This document shows, one piece after another, positions 18,303-30,700 of a DNA stretch of 64,000 nt; the stretch's first letter is position 1, and each line of letters opens with the position of its first letter. The translations under genes and the position numbers were made by a program. The notes beneath the pieces were generated by a model. That model saw only the letters and a program-made list of their open reading frames with translations, was not told the DNA's origin and did no database searches. The DNA comes from Pelosinus fermentans JBW45 (GTDB lineage: Bacteria; Bacillota; Negativicutes; DSM-13327), in contig NZ_CP010978.1 of the NCBI RefSeq assembly GCF_000271665.2, forward strand, positions 4,819,001-4,883,000. The letters run 5' to 3'.

Positions 18303-18528
18303 ATAACACCTCTGCTAATTCTCCTATGTTTTTTGCTCCAAACAGCTCCACACGCGGAATCTGCAAAGATAAGGCTTCCATGGTCATTGCTACAATCTCA
18401 GCACGATCCACCGAGTTCGCCCCTAATTCTGTCAAGCGATCACTAGGTTTAAATACATGACCTTCTAACTCTGGAATTACCTCACAAGTATTTCGTGCAA
18501 TAATCTCGAAAATATCCTCTTTTTTCAT
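18280..18528 (-). CDS. acpK: Stand-alone donor ACP of the beta-branching cassette (AcpK-like)
   Basis: 82 residues from the ATG at 18528, which has GGAGG 6 bp upstream; an in-frame upstream extension to 18558 lacks one. The phosphopantetheine Ser is in ELGANSVDRAEIV. It should carry malonyl loaded by the trans-AT, then acetyl after decarboxylation. The gene follows PKS2 closely and leads the cassette ACP-KS-HMGS-ECH. Confidence 0.92.
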   Translation of the reverse strand: MKKEDIFEIIARNTCEVIPELEGHVFKPSDRLTELGANSVDRAEIVAMTMEALSLQIPRVELFGAKNIGELAEVLYEKSKSV

Positions 18529-18545
18529 CTTTTTCCTCCTATTTA

Positions 18546-21500
18546 TTAAAGCTGACACAGCAATTGTTCAGCCTGTTCGATATTTAAAATTCCCCGTTCT
18601 ACTTGCCATAACATATCATCTAAGGAAAGTGATGGGATTTTATAAACGTTGTCTTCCAGTACTCTAGTTGAAAAGCCCTTCATCCGTACACATATTTTCC
18701 CTGTTTCATCACATAATGTGATATCAAGTTTCTGCACTTTATCTCCAGCTTTGCTGCCTTCACCATATCGAACCAGGGCCCACATTGCAGAAGAACACTT
18801 TCCAAAGATCTCAAGTTCTCGTAAAGCAAAGGGTAATGCCGGTTTACGAGACGCTATGCTGCCAGAGAAAGGTGTATTAACACTACCTATCATCAAACCT
18901 ATCGACGCTTGTAAAGCTGAATCCATTAAACTAGGGTGTAAGACAAATTGTTCTTGCGTATCAGAGATATGGGAAGGCAAGGATAGCTTCGCCAACACTT
19001 GATCTGATCCCACAAATGCCATCTCAATACCCCGGTGACCCGGACCATAGTCAATTCCCATTGCACTATAAGCTTCGTAGAATTGGTCGGAAGAAAGGCT
19101 TTGACTGCAACGGGCTTGTAATTTCTTAATATCCAGGATTGGAATTTCAGAGATCAAACTCATTACTGCTATGCCCTGACTATGCACTACAGACTCCGCG
19201 CCAACTTTCTTAGACTCACTATAGATTTCATAAGCAATCTCTCCGTTGTCTTCAGGGTATAGCCGGATATGTACCTGTAACGGCTGATTCCCCACGACAA
19301 TAGGCCTAACCCAAGCCACGTTTTTGAGTTGAATTTGGGTCTTCTCATCTATTAGAACTCCTGCAGCTTGTTCTACTGCCGCGCGAGTCATTTCAAGGTA
19401 AGCTACCCCAGGCAAGACTCGTTCACCTTTCACTATATGATCCGCCAAGAAAAATTCTTGACCTGTAAAGGTCGAACTGAAACGTTGTTCAGATAAATCT
19501 GAAGTATTTCGATGCAACAGCGGATGAATAGGAGCTGTTGACGCTAGGGTTGCCGTGCTACCAACAAACTTAATCTTGTTCCTTGAAATCCAGTAATGTT
19601 CCCTGGCAAAGGGATAGGTTGGCAGGCTGATACGATGAAGTTTTTTCTTCTCATATAGTTGATTCCAATCAAAACTCAGACCTTTGACCCAAAGGTCCAG
19701 AAGTTTAGAATATTTTCCTTTAATTACCCAAGCATCAATCGTTTTTGCCATATCTTCATCTGCTGCAAAAATAGCTATCGTTTCTTTATTACGTCTTACC
19801 TGCTCTTGATATAGACCTGGAATACCCTTATGACCTTCTGCAAAAGCTTTTAGTTTTTCCTCAAGTTCTTTCATAGATCCTACAATCACAGCCAGGCGTT
19901 CTTCCATGGCTTCCCGTCCTACCTGAAGAGTATAGGCCATATCAGCTAAACTGGCATCTGATAATTGCTCTTCTCCAATAGCTGCCAATAGTTGCTGCAC
20001 CTGCTCTTTAAGTTGCTCTTCATTCCTTGCTGACAATATGATAATCACGGGATTATTCTGAGTGATTGTGCTTTGAGATCGTTCCTCATTCTTAGGAATA
20101 TATTCTTCAATTACTACATGGGCGTTGGCTCCCCCAAAACCAAAAGAACTCACACCAGCTCGCCGCGGAAGGTCGTTGCCCCTCGCATCTTGTAACGTCT
20201 TCCATTCTCTAGTTTCTTGGACTATGTGAAATGGACTATCTTTAAGCTCAATATATGGATTCAAGGTATCGCAATGAAGGCTTTTGGCCAGTGTTTTGTG
20301 TTTGAGTTGCAATAAGACTTTGATTACACCTGCGATTCCGGCAGCAAGTTCCAAATGACCAACATTACTCTTCACCGAACCTAATCCACAATGGCTACTT
20401 ACAACATGAGAATCTCCTGTGGCCTCATACAGTTCTTTGAAAGCTGTCTTTAGCCCGTTGATTTCAATCGGATCACCAAGTTTTGTACCAGTTCCATGGG
20501 TCTCAATGTAAGTAACGGTTCTCGGATCAATTCCAGCCTTAGTGTACGCAGCTTTCAACACTTCTGCTTGAGCCTTAGGGTTGGGAGCTGTCAAGGAATT
20601 GGCCTTCCCCCCATGATTCTCGGCAGTACCCCGAATAATACCATAAATATGGTCTCCTGCTTGCTCCGCATCCTTGAGCTTTTTCAGGAATATCATTCCG
20701 GCCCCTTCTCCCCTCACATAACCGTTAGCCTTGTCGGAAAAAGTTTTGCATCGTCCATCTTCACAGAGCATTCCAGCTTTATTGAAGCTGATTTGAACCT
20801 CCGGCATCACGATAGTATTTACACCACCAACGATTGCCATCTCGCAAGTTCCACTCTCTATGGCACTTACCGCCCGGTGGATGGCGATTAATGAACTTGA
20901 ACATGCTGTTTCAATAGGTTCACTGGGTCCATGAATATTTAAAAAATAGCTCATCCGGTTGGGTCCTACCGAAGGCACAATGCCAGTATTAGAATAACCT
21001 TCAATTGGCCTATTAGCCTGAAAGACCAGCTGCATATAACCAGTGCCTGTTGTTCCCACAAAAATGCCTGTGTTGGTTCCCGAAAGACTTTGAGCCGAAT
21101 ACCCGGCATCTTCAATGGCTTTCCAAACATAGGTCATCAATAGGCGCTGCTGGGGGTCCATAAACTCGGCTTCTTTGGGAGATATACCAAAGAATAATGG
21201 ATCAAACTCATCTATACTATCAATAAAGCCGCCCCATTTAGCATTTGTTTTATTTCTATCTTGTTTAGGATCACCATAATACTCCCGCCAATCCCAACGC
21301 TCTTTAGGGATTTCAGTGATACAATCCTTACCTTCTGTAAGATTATTCCAAAAATCATTTACATCTTTGGCCATAGGAAATATACCACTTATTCCTACAA
21401 TTGCAATAGGTTCAGGACTGATAGTATCCGTCTTCGATGAGTTCGCTGCTTCTAATGTGGGTGCCGTCACCATTCTTGCAAACCGGGAACGTTTTTTTCT

Positions 21501-24500
21501 TATGCTGGATAGAATTTCTTCCTTAACTTGCACAGGGGGTTCAGCCTTAATTTGTACGCCCATTTTTGTTTTAAGCACAGCTTGGTGTTCTTCCACCAAA
21601 TATTCTGCAAAACTATGAAGGGTTGGATATTCAAAAAATATAGTGGGCGTTAGTTCAAGACTGTATTCCTGATTCAGTTGATTGGCAAATTCAGTAAATG
21701 TAATCGAATCAAACCCATATTCACTCAGATCGGCCTCGGCATCAACATCCTCGCTCTTAACTTTAAGTAATTTTGATACAGCTTGCAGTAAAACGGTCTG
21801 CACGTTGTCCAGTATATTACCCATATCAGTCCCTCTTGTAGAATCAGATGCTATGGGAACTATCTCTGGTTCCACTTTAAATACTGCTTGGTGTTCTTCC
21901 ACCAAATATTCCGCAAAACTATGAAGGGTTGGATATTCAAAAAATATAGTGGGCGTTAGTTCAAGACTGTATTCCTGATTCAGTTGATTGGCAAATTCAG
22001 TAAATGTAATCGAATCAAACCCATATTCACTCAGATCGGCCTCGGCATCAACATCCTCGCTCTTAACTTTAAGTAATTTTGATACAGCTTGCAGTAAAAC
22101 GGTCTGCACGTTGTCCAGTATATTACCCATATCAGTCCCTCTTGTAGAATCAGATGCTATGGGAACTATCTCTGGTTCCACTTTAAATACTGCTTGGTGT
22201 TCTTCCACCAAATATTCCGCAAAACTATGAAGGGTTGGATATTCAAAAAATATAGTGGGTGTTAGTTCAAGGTTGTATTCCTGATTTAGTTGATTAGCAA
22301 ATTCGGTAAATGTAATCGAATCAAACCCATATTCACTCAGATCGGCATCGACATCAATATCCTCGCTCTTGACTTTCAGTAATTTGGATACAGCTTGCAG
22401 TAGAACGTTCTGCACATTATCCAGTATATTACCCATATTAACCTCGGTTGTAGCAGAAACTTTCGATTGCTGAGTGTTATAAGTTGTCATCAAAAGTTTT
22501 TGTTTCATTCGTGCCAGTTTGCCCTCCATCACCATCACCTGCTCCTTACCAGAAGCTAAGCCCTGATACAAGGCTCTAATACCGGTTGGTGTCTTCATGG
22601 CAATCATGCCCATGCTTTGCATCATCATCTTTTCGGTTTCTTCATCAACGTGCATACCGCCCTCTTTCCACAGCGGCCAATTAATGGATAGGGTCTGACC
22701 TTGCCGTTGTTTTGCATCTACCAGAGTATTACGATACCTTGCATAGACGTCCATGAAAGCATTAGCGGTTGCATAATCGGCCTGACCTAGATTGCCTAAG
22801 CTTCCTGCTATCGAGGAAAAAAGAACAAAAAAGTCAAGATTTAAATTCCGGCTTGCTTGATCCAGATTGACTAATCCAGTGACTTTGGGAGATAACACTT
22901 TTAAAAACTCATCCCTTGTCTTTTTAATAATAAAGTTATCTCGGTTTACTCCCGCACCATGAATGATACCATCAAGTCTTCCATATTGCTTTTGAACACT
23001 ATCGATTAAATCGCTAACAGCCTGCTTCTGGGTCACATCAATTTGCTTATATTCTATTCGGACGCCAACCTGCTCTAATTCCTTGATCTTTTCTTGCTTG
23101 TCTTCCCTAAGCGGGGATCGTCCTGTAAGAATCAATGACACATTCTTTACTTTATGTGCAATATCATTTGCAAAAATGAGACCGAGGCCTCCAGCACCTC
23201 CTGTGATGAGATAGATGCCTTGGTCTTTCCAAGGTATACCCACTTCTTCCTGAGATGCTTCCACTTGTCTCCAACCGCTAACCAATCTTTTTTCTTCTTG
23301 ATATTGAATTTGATTCTCAAAGGGACTTTGGCAGTTTTCCTTGACTTTTTCTATGATTTCTTCAGAATTTGTCCACCGGTCCACTCCGATTAGTTGTCCT
23401 ATAAGTTTAGGATTTTCAAGCTGAGCGGTTTTCAAAAGCCCGGAAAGTCCAAAGAAGAGCTGCTGCTCATTCTGTGTACAAACTACAATCTGAACTAGCG
23501 CCTTACCGGTCAGTCTTTCTTTGAGAATGCTTTGAATTTCCTCAAATATTTGAACGGCATAAGTTTGGAATCGTTCCTCTATACTGTTCTCCTTAGATTG
23601 TAAGACAAGGCAATGCACACCCCTCATTTGGGTTTTAATACTCTCCAAGGTAACACCATCTGGTTCACAAAGTACCACTACATGCTGAACATAGTCAGGT
23701 AATACAGCTTCTTGAACAGCAGTTTGTTCCTTCCAGCAAGGTGTAAGCCGCAACGTTTCGATAGTTTCTGAGGAACCTATAGTACCCACTTCGCCTTCCA
23801 ACATTCTTGATGTAAATCCTTTCATCCGCACACAAACATTTCCTATTTCATCACATAAATCAATATCAAGTTTCTGCACATTATCCCCAGCTTTGCTGCC
23901 CTCACTATATCGAATTAAAGCCCACATTGTTAAAGAACAATTACCGAAAATTTCAATTTCTTGTAATGCAAAGGGCAGAGCGAGTTTTAAGGGGCGCGTA
24001 CTATCGCCCATCATTAGACCTAATGATGCCTGTAAGGCTGAATCCATCAAACTGGGATGCAGAACAAACTGATCCTGCATAGTAGTAATGGTCGATGGCA
24101 AAGACAATTTTGCCAAAACTTGGCCCGATCCTATATAAGCTGTAACAATACCCCGATGTCCCGGACCATAGTCAATTCCCATTGCACTATAGGCTTGGTA
24201 GAATTGACTAGAAGAAAGACTTTGATTACAATGAGCTTCTAGTTCCTTAAGGTCCAACGTTGGAGCTTTCCATGCCGAACTCAACACTGCAATCCCTTGA
24301 CTGTGTACTACAGGTTCTATGCCCGCTTTTTCAGATTCACTAGAAACTTCATATGTAATCTCTCCATTATCTTCAGGATAGAGTTCAATATTTACTTTTA
24401 CTGGCTGTTCCTCTACGGTAATAGGCCTCGACCAAACTATATTTTTAATCTTAAGCTGGGTCTTATCTTCTTCTAAATCTCCTATGGCTTGTTTTACTGC

Positions 24501-24770
24501 CTCTCGTGCCATTTCAAGATAGGCTACCCCAGGTAAAACCCGTTTCCCCTGCACTACATGATCCGCCAAAAAAAACTCCTGACCCGTAAAAGTTGAACTA
24601 AATCGTTGCGAAGAAAGATCAGAAATATTTTGATGCAACAAAGGATGAATAAAATCAGATTTCGCAGAAATAACTTGAGTTTGTAATTGACGTATTAAAT
24701 CTTTTGCGTCTATTTTTGCCAACCTCTTGTTTTTCACTTCATATAAAATATACTGAAGAAAATCTTTCAT
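18546..24770 (-). CDS. PKS2: trans-AT polyketide synthase, DH-KR-ACP-ACP-ACP-KS-DH
   Basis: 2,074 residues. Order: docking helices (about 1-35), DH (ADHVVQGKRVLPG, HPSLMDSALQ), KR (GGAGGLGLIF about 518; Asp in GAGVNRDNF), three tandem ACPs starting near 778, 880 and 982 (each GFDSITFTEF, no Trp flag), KS3 (about 1118-1553; ETACSSS, ETHGTGT, KSNVGHLEL), linker to LPTYPFAREHYW, DH (ADHIVKGERVLPG) and a C-terminal docking segment. The first part completes module 2 started by KS2 of PKS1; KS3-DH is finished by KR-ACP of PKS3. No AT. The ribosome site AGGAGGT lies inside the last codons of PKS1 (2-bp gap). Confidence 0.93.
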   Translation of the reverse strand: MKDFLQYILYEVKNKRLAKIDAKDLIRQLQTQVISAKSDFIHPLLHQNISDLSSQRFSSTFTGQEFFLADHVVQGKRVLPGVAYLEMAREAVKQAIGDLEEDKTQLKIKNIVWSRPITVEEQPVKVNIELYPEDNGEITYEVSSESEKAGIEPVVHSQGIAVLSSAWKAPTLDLKELEAHCNQSLSSSQFYQAYSAMGIDYGPGHRGIVTAYIGSGQVLAKLSLPSTITTMQDQFVLHPSLMDSALQASLGLMMGDSTRPLKLALPFALQEIEIFGNCSLTMWALIRYSEGSKAGDNVQKLDIDLCDEIGNVCVRMKGFTSRMLEGEVGTIGSSETIETLRLTPCWKEQTAVQEAVLPDYVQHVVVLCEPDGVTLESIKTQMRGVHCLVLQSKENSIEERFQTYAVQIFEEIQSILKERLTGKALVQIVVCTQNEQQLFFGLSGLLKTAQLENPKLIGQLIGVDRWTNSEEIIEKVKENCQSPFENQIQYQEEKRLVSGWRQVEASQEEVGIPWKDQGIYLITGGAGGLGLIFANDIAHKVKNVSLILTGRSPLREDKQEKIKELEQVGVRIEYKQIDVTQKQAVSDLIDSVQKQYGRLDGIIHGAGVNRDNFIIKKTRDEFLKVLSPKVTGLVNLDQASRNLNLDFFVLFSSIAGSLGNLGQADYATANAFMDVYARYRNTLVDAKQRQGQTLSINWPLWKEGGMHVDEETEKMMMQSMGMIAMKTPTGIRALYQGLASGKEQVMVMEGKLARMKQKLLMTTYNTQQSKVSATTEVNMGNILDNVQNVLLQAVSKLLKVKSEDIDVDADLSEYGFDSITFTEFANQLNQEYNLELTPTIFFEYPTLHSFAEYLVEEHQAVFKVEPEIVPIASDSTRGTDMGNILDNVQTVLLQAVSKLLKVKSEDVDAEADLSEYGFDSITFTEFANQLNQEYSLELTPTIFFEYPTLHSFAEYLVEEHQAVFKVEPEIVPIASDSTRGTDMGNILDNVQTVLLQAVSKLLKVKSEDVDAEADLSEYGFDSITFTEFANQLNQEYSLELTPTIFFEYPTLHSFAEYLVEEHQAVLKTKMGVQIKAEPPVQVKEEILSSIRKKRSRFARMVTAPTLEAANSSKTDTISPEPIAIVGISGIFPMAKDVNDFWNNLTEGKDCITEIPKERWDWREYYGDPKQDRNKTNAKWGGFIDSIDEFDPLFFGISPKEAEFMDPQQRLLMTYVWKAIEDAGYSAQSLSGTNTGIFVGTTGTGYMQLVFQANRPIEGYSNTGIVPSVGPNRMSYFLNIHGPSEPIETACSSSLIAIHRAVSAIESGTCEMAIVGGVNTIVMPEVQISFNKAGMLCEDGRCKTFSDKANGYVRGEGAGMIFLKKLKDAEQAGDHIYGIIRGTAENHGGKANSLTAPNPKAQAEVLKAAYTKAGIDPRTVTYIETHGTGTKLGDPIEINGLKTAFKELYEATGDSHVVSSHCGLGSVKSNVGHLELAAGIAGVIKVLLQLKHKTLAKSLHCDTLNPYIELKDSPFHIVQETREWKTLQDARGNDLPRRAGVSSFGFGGANAHVVIEEYIPKNEERSQSTITQNNPVIIILSARNEEQLKEQVQQLLAAIGEEQLSDASLADMAYTLQVGREAMEERLAVIVGSMKELEEKLKAFAEGHKGIPGLYQEQVRRNKETIAIFAADEDMAKTIDAWVIKGKYSKLLDLWVKGLSFDWNQLYEKKKLHRISLPTYPFAREHYWISRNKIKFVGSTATLASTAPIHPLLHRNTSDLSEQRFSSTFTGQEFFLADHIVKGERVLPGVAYLEMTRAAVEQAAGVLIDEKTQIQLKNVAWVRPIVVGNQPLQVHIRLYPEDNGEIAYEIYSESKKVGAESVVHSQGIAVMSLISEIPILDIKKLQARCSQSLSSDQFYEAYSAMGIDYGPGHRGIEMAFVGSDQVLAKLSLPSHISDTQEQFVLHPSLMDSALQASIGLMIGSVNTPFSGSIASRKPALPFALRELEIFGKCSSAMWALVRYGEGSKAGDKVQKLDITLCDETGKICVRMKGFSTRVLEDNVYKIPSLSLDDMLWQVERGILNIEQAEQLLCQL
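21590..22436 (-). repeat. Three tandem ACP coding repeats with a 306-bp period
   Basis: The units begin at 22436, 22130 and 21824, each at an MGNILDNVQ codon run. The second and third appear identical at DNA level over essentially the whole ACP; the first differs at scattered positions. The inter-ACP linker (EIVPIASDSTRGTD) is also repeated. This indicates recent duplication or gene conversion and is a place where short-read assembly could miscount copies. Confidence 0.9.
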
Positions 24771-24772
24771 AT

Positions 24773-27700
24773 TTACCTCCTACTATTGTCAAATCCCATT
24801 ATTTTTGCTTTTTGCAAAGCACTATCAATGCTTATCGTATTATTCATTACCTCATCCAGTAGTTGATCAAAAAATGCATCATCAAATTGAATGTTTTTTT
24901 GATCAACTAAGGAAGAAATTTTACGCTGTTTGTCACTTTTCGGAACCCAATAGCGTTCCCTGGAAAAAGGATATGTTGGTAAACTGGTACGATAAGGTTT
25001 AATTTTCCCATATAGCTGATTCCAATCGAAATTCAAACCATCAACCCAGAGTTCTAGGAGCTTCCCATATTTCTTTTGAGAAATCCAATCACCTATAGTA
25101 TTTGCCATATCCTCTTCTGCTGGGGAATTAGTCAATTTTGCTTTCTTACGTTTGGCTTGCCCCCGATATAGATTAGAAATCCCACCTTGGTTTTCTACAA
25201 AACTCTTTAGTTTTTCCACAAGTTCTTCACTTGACCCCACGCTCATAGCCAGACGTTCTTCCATTGCTTCACGTCCTACTTGAAGAGTATAAGCCAGATC
25301 AGCTAATCCAGTCGCTGAAATTTGTATTTCCCCAATAAAGTCAACTAATTGCTGTGCCTGTATTTTGAGTTGCTCTTCACTCTTCGCCGACAACACGATA
25401 ATGGCAGGATTTTGAGGAGTAATCACAATTTGAGGTCGTTCCTGCTTCTTAGGAATATATTCTTCAATTACTACATGAGCGTTCACGCCACCAAATCCAA
25501 AAGAACTTACACCCGCTCGCCGCGGAAGTTCTTTGCCCGCCACATCTTGTATGGCTTTCCATTCCTTAGATTTTTGGACTATATAGAATGGACTATCTTT
25601 AAGATCAATGTATGGATTAATCGTATCGCAATGCAGGCTTTTGACTAACGTTTTATGTTTGAGTTGCAATAAGACTTTAATCACACCTGCAATACCAGAG
25701 GCAATTTCCAAATGACCAATATTGGTCTTGACAGAACCGATTCCACAATGACTATTTACAACCTGGGAATCGCCTGTACGTTGATACAATTCTTTAAAAG
25801 CAGTCTTTAACCCATTGATTTCAATTGGGTCGCCAAGTTTAGTGCCTGTTCCATGTGCCTCAATGTAAGTGACAGTTCTAGGATCAATTGCAGCCTTAGT
25901 ATAAGCAGCTTTCAATAATTCTGCTTGAGCCTTGGGATTAGGAGCCGTCAGGGAGTTGGCATGTCCGCCATGGTTCTCGGCAGTACCGCGAATAATTCCA
26001 TAGATGTGATCGCCCGCCCGTTCGGCATCTTTAAGTTTTTTCAGAAAAATCATGCCCGCTCCTTCACCTCGAGCATAACCATTGGCTTGATTGGAAAAAG
26101 TTTTGCATCGTCCATCTGGCGAAAGCATACCCGCTTTACTAAAACTTATATGATAGTCAGATGAAGGTATTGTATTAACACCACCAGCAATCGCCATTTC
26201 GCAACTTCCACTTTCAATAGCACTTACTGCCCGATGGATGGCGACTAGCGCACTGGAACAAGCGGTTTCAATCGGCTCACTTGGTCCATGGAAATCGAAA
26301 AAATAACTAGTTCGATTAGGCCCCACGGAAGATACCATACCTGTTGAAGAATACGCTTCAAATGCTACATTATATTTAGCAAGTAATCGGCTATAGCCAA
26401 CATCCATAGTACCTACAAAAATACCTGTATTCGTTCCGGAGATGCTTTGTGCTGAATAACCGGCATCTTCAATAACTTTCCATACATAGGTCATCATTAG
26501 ACGCTGCTGAGGATCCATAAGTTCAGCTTCTCTGGGAGAAATTCCGAAAAAGAACGGATCAAACTCAGCAATACTGTCAATAAATCCACCCCATTTGATA
26601 TTTGTTTTATTGGCATCTTTTTTCGGATCACCATAACATTCCTGCCAATCCCATCGATCCTTAGGAATTTCTGTGATACAATCCTTACCTTCCTTTAGGT
26701 TTTTCCAAAATTCATTCACATCTTTAGACATAGGAAAGCTACCACTCATTCCAACAATTGCAATAGGTTCAGGAATAGTTTTATCTGGTTGTAATGGTTC
26801 TGATGCAGATAAAGCTACCGTTCTTACAAACCGAGAATATTGTCTTTTGCTGGTTAGAATTTCTTCCACTTCGTCTCCCATGGCTTGTATAGGAATTTCA
26901 ACTTTGGTTTGTGCTGCAAATCTTGATACAAATGCAGCTTGATGTTCTTCCACCAAATATTCAACAAAACTATGAAGAGTTGGACGTTCAAAAAATATGG
27001 TAGGAGTCAATTCAAGCTTGTATTCCTGGTTAAGCTGATTGGCAAATTCGGTGAATGTGATGGAATCAAACCCATATTCGCTCAGCTCGGCTTCAGCATC
27101 AATATCCTCAATCTTAATATTGAGCAATTTAGACACTGCTTGCATCAAAATTACTTGCACTTTGTCCAGCATATTATTCGTATCCATCCCAATTGTAGAA
27201 TCGGATGCAGCAGGGCTCTTGGATTGTTGATTTGAAAGCAGTTTTTGCTTCATTCGTATAAGCTTGCCTTCCATAACCATTACCTGATCTTTGCCAGAGG
27301 CCAAGCCTTGATACAAGGTTCTTATGCCAGTATTGGTCTGCATGGCGATCATCCCCATACTTTGCATCATCATCTTTTCGGTTTCTTCATCAACATGCAT
27401 CCCACCATCTTTCCACAACGGCCAATTGATGGATAGCGTATGACCTTGTCGTTGTTTTGAATCCACAAGAGCGTTACGGTACCTTGCATACATATCCATA
27501 AAAGAGTTAGCCGTGGAATAGTCGGCCTGCCCTAGATTACCTAAGCTTCCTGCTATTGAGGAAAAGAGAATAAAGAAGTCAAGCTTTAGATCCTTGCTTT
27601 CTTGATCTAGGTTGACCAGTCCGGTTACTTTGGGTGCCAGCACTTCTAATAGTTCATCCTTAGTTTTTTTGATAATGAAGTTATCTTGCTTCACTCCCGC

Positions 27701-30700
27701 ACCATGAATGATACCATTAATATTCCCAAAGTCTTTTTGGATGATCTGGATCAAGCTGGATACGGCTTCCTTTTGAGTCACATCAACCTGCTTGTATTCG
27801 ATCCGAGTACCCAAGCCTTCTAATTCCCTAAGTTTTGCTTGTTTTGCATCCCCCAGTGGAGATCGTCCTGTCAGAATCAACGTTGCGTTCTTGACTTTAT
27901 GTGCAATTTCGCTGGCAAAAATAAATCCTAAACCACCAGTACCTCCAGTTATGAGATAGATACCTTTGTCTTTCCAGGGAATGTCCACTTCTTTCTGAGA
28001 AGCTTCCACTTCCCTCCAATCGACAACCCATCTCTTCCCTTCTTTGTATTGAATCTGGTTATCATTACTTTGACTGTTTTCCCTCAGTTTCTCTATGATT
28101 CTTTGAGAATCTCCCCATCCAGCCACGCCAATCAGTTGTCCAATGAGTTTAGAATTCTCAATTTGAGCAGTTTTCAAAAGCCCGGAAAGTCCAAAGAAGA
28201 GCTGCTGTTCATTTTGTGTAGAGACTACAATCTGGATTAATACCTTGTCCACAGATTTTTCTTTGAGGATACTTTGCACTTCCTCAAATACTTGGACTGC
28301 ATAGGTTTGGAATCGTTCCTCTATGCCCCTCTGCTCAGATTGCAAAGTAAGGCAGCGCACTTCCTTCATCTGGGTCTTAATGCTTTCCTGAATCACCTCA
28401 TCCGCTTCACAAAGTATCACTACATGCCGAGCATAATCAGGTAATGTAGCTTCCTGAAAAGCCGTTTGTTCTTTCCAGCAAGGTGTAACTGTCAGCGTTC
28501 CGAGCGTTTCTGTCGAATTTGCCGAACCTACTTCGCCCTCCAAAATCCTCGACGAAAATTCCCTCATCCGCACACAAACATTTCCTATATCATCACACAA
28601 ATCAATATCGAGCTTCTGTACTTTATCCCCGGCTTTACTTCCTTTGCTGTAACGAATCAAAGCCCACATAGTAGAAGTGCATTTACTAAAAACTTCAAGC
28701 TCCTGAAGTGCAAAAGGTAAGCACAGTCTCAGATCACCAGAGCCCATTAGTAAGCTAATCGACGCCTGCAAGGCAGAATCTAATAAACTAGGATGCAGGA
28801 CGAATTGGTTTTGGGTTGCGGAGACAGAAGCAGGCAGGGACAACTTAGCCAATACTTGATCTGGTCCTCCATAGATCTTCTCAATCCCTTGGTGACCTGG
28901 ACCATAATTAATTCCCATTGTGCGATATGCTTCATAGCATTGGCTGGATGAAAAACTGTTTTGGCTGCAGTTAGCTCGTAAGACCTTAAGATCAAGGGTG
29001 GGAACTTGAAAAGCTGAACTTAATACTATATTACCTTGGCTATGTACTATAGGCTCTACATTGATATCCTTAGAATCACTATAGATTTCATAGGCAATAT
29101 TTCCATTATCTTCAGGGCATAGTCCAATCTTTACCTCAACTGGATGAGTCCCTACGGTAATAGGCCTAGACCAAACCACATTTTTTAGTCGAATCGGAGG
29201 AGTTTGACCTTCTTGTGATCCCCCCACTGCCTGTTCCACTGCCGCTCGTGCCATTTCAAGATAGGCCACCCCAGGCAAGACCCTTTGCCCCTTCACTATA
29301 TGGTCCGCCAGAAAAAACTCTTGACCCGTAAAGGTCGAACTGAACCGTTGCTCAGAGAAATCAGAGATGTTTTGATGCAATAAAGGATGAATAGAAGCTA
29401 GATTCGTAGTATTTTTTGCTGCTTCTAAATGTAAACAAGGACTTTTTACTTCCATAGCTTTGTCAGGCAACCAAAATGAACTCCGATTAAAGGCGTAAAC
29501 AGGCAAAGGAATATTTTTAAAGGAATTTTCGGGATATAATTTTTGCCATTGAATTCCCACTCCCTGCGTCCATAGTCCGACTAATGATTCTTTAAGAGCT
29601 ACAGAGAGTTCTGCAGTCGGATTAAAGGTGATTACTTTGCTTGCTAAAGGATCAGAGGTTAGCTTCCCAAAATTTACATATGTCATATCCGGTAAAAGCG
29701 GTAGATCTTCCAATACCAACATCTGTTCAAACCAGTTTTGAATATCCGGTATTACGATCTTTTTTTGACTGTATTCGTTTAAATAGCTATAATTAGTTTT
29801 GTTATTAATCTTGCTTTGCCGGATGTTTAAAGTTGTGGCAATCGCGGCTAGGTCAGGATTTTTACTCAATAATAATGTGATCAAAGTTTCTTTAGGCATT
29901 ACTTCATCCAGTACAAGATCTAGCAATTCATAGAACCTCTGATCTGTTATCAGCTTCCGTTCAGATAAACTCCACTTTTGGTTGAGTTTATATAAAGAAC
30001 TCAGCATAATAATCATTAATAACAGTTTTCTCCCACTGAAACCTTCCTCTCCTGGAACTAAAAAGGTTTCATCATTAAGCAGTTTTTTAACATCTAATTC
30101 TACCGACTTCAACTTGTTATCCCATTGTTCTAAATACTTAACAAAAGTAAACTGATTTGTTAATAGCGAATTCGTTTTTTCTAAATAATGTGATACTATT
30201 TCATCAGAAATGTTTAGTTCACCTATCAAACTTCCTATGTATTGGGCATCAAGAATATATGGATTTAATACTTGTCGGTTAATTGGATCATAATAAGGAA
30301 TAATCGGTCGAGTAAATTTTAACTGGTCTACTTCTTTTTTCCCGCATAAGACTGCTAAAATTTCTTTTATATCGATTACGCCGCTAATAGCTAAACTAAT
30401 CCATAGCCCTTTCTTCAAACCAGTAATCAAATTCAAAGAGAGTCCTAATTCGATTAAAGTAGAAATAATGGCATAATTCAATATAAATGAATACAAAGTT
30501 ACATACGGCTTTGGCCAACTCTTCTGAAAAAATCCCTCTCTGATCTGATGATCTACGTCAAATTCATCTAATGAATCTAAAACCTGATCAAATTTCTCTT
30601 TAAAAATAGGGAATTCTTTAATAGTCTCTGCCAAATCAGTATCATTCCATGAAATTTCACCAACACGCAAGCACCAGGATTCGTCTGTTATCTTATTAAC

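Noticed and set aside
21682-22230. Identical plus-strand 80-codon ORFs as a repeated small protein
   Set aside because: They are antisense to the duplicated ACP coding units; identity reflects the 306-bp repeat.
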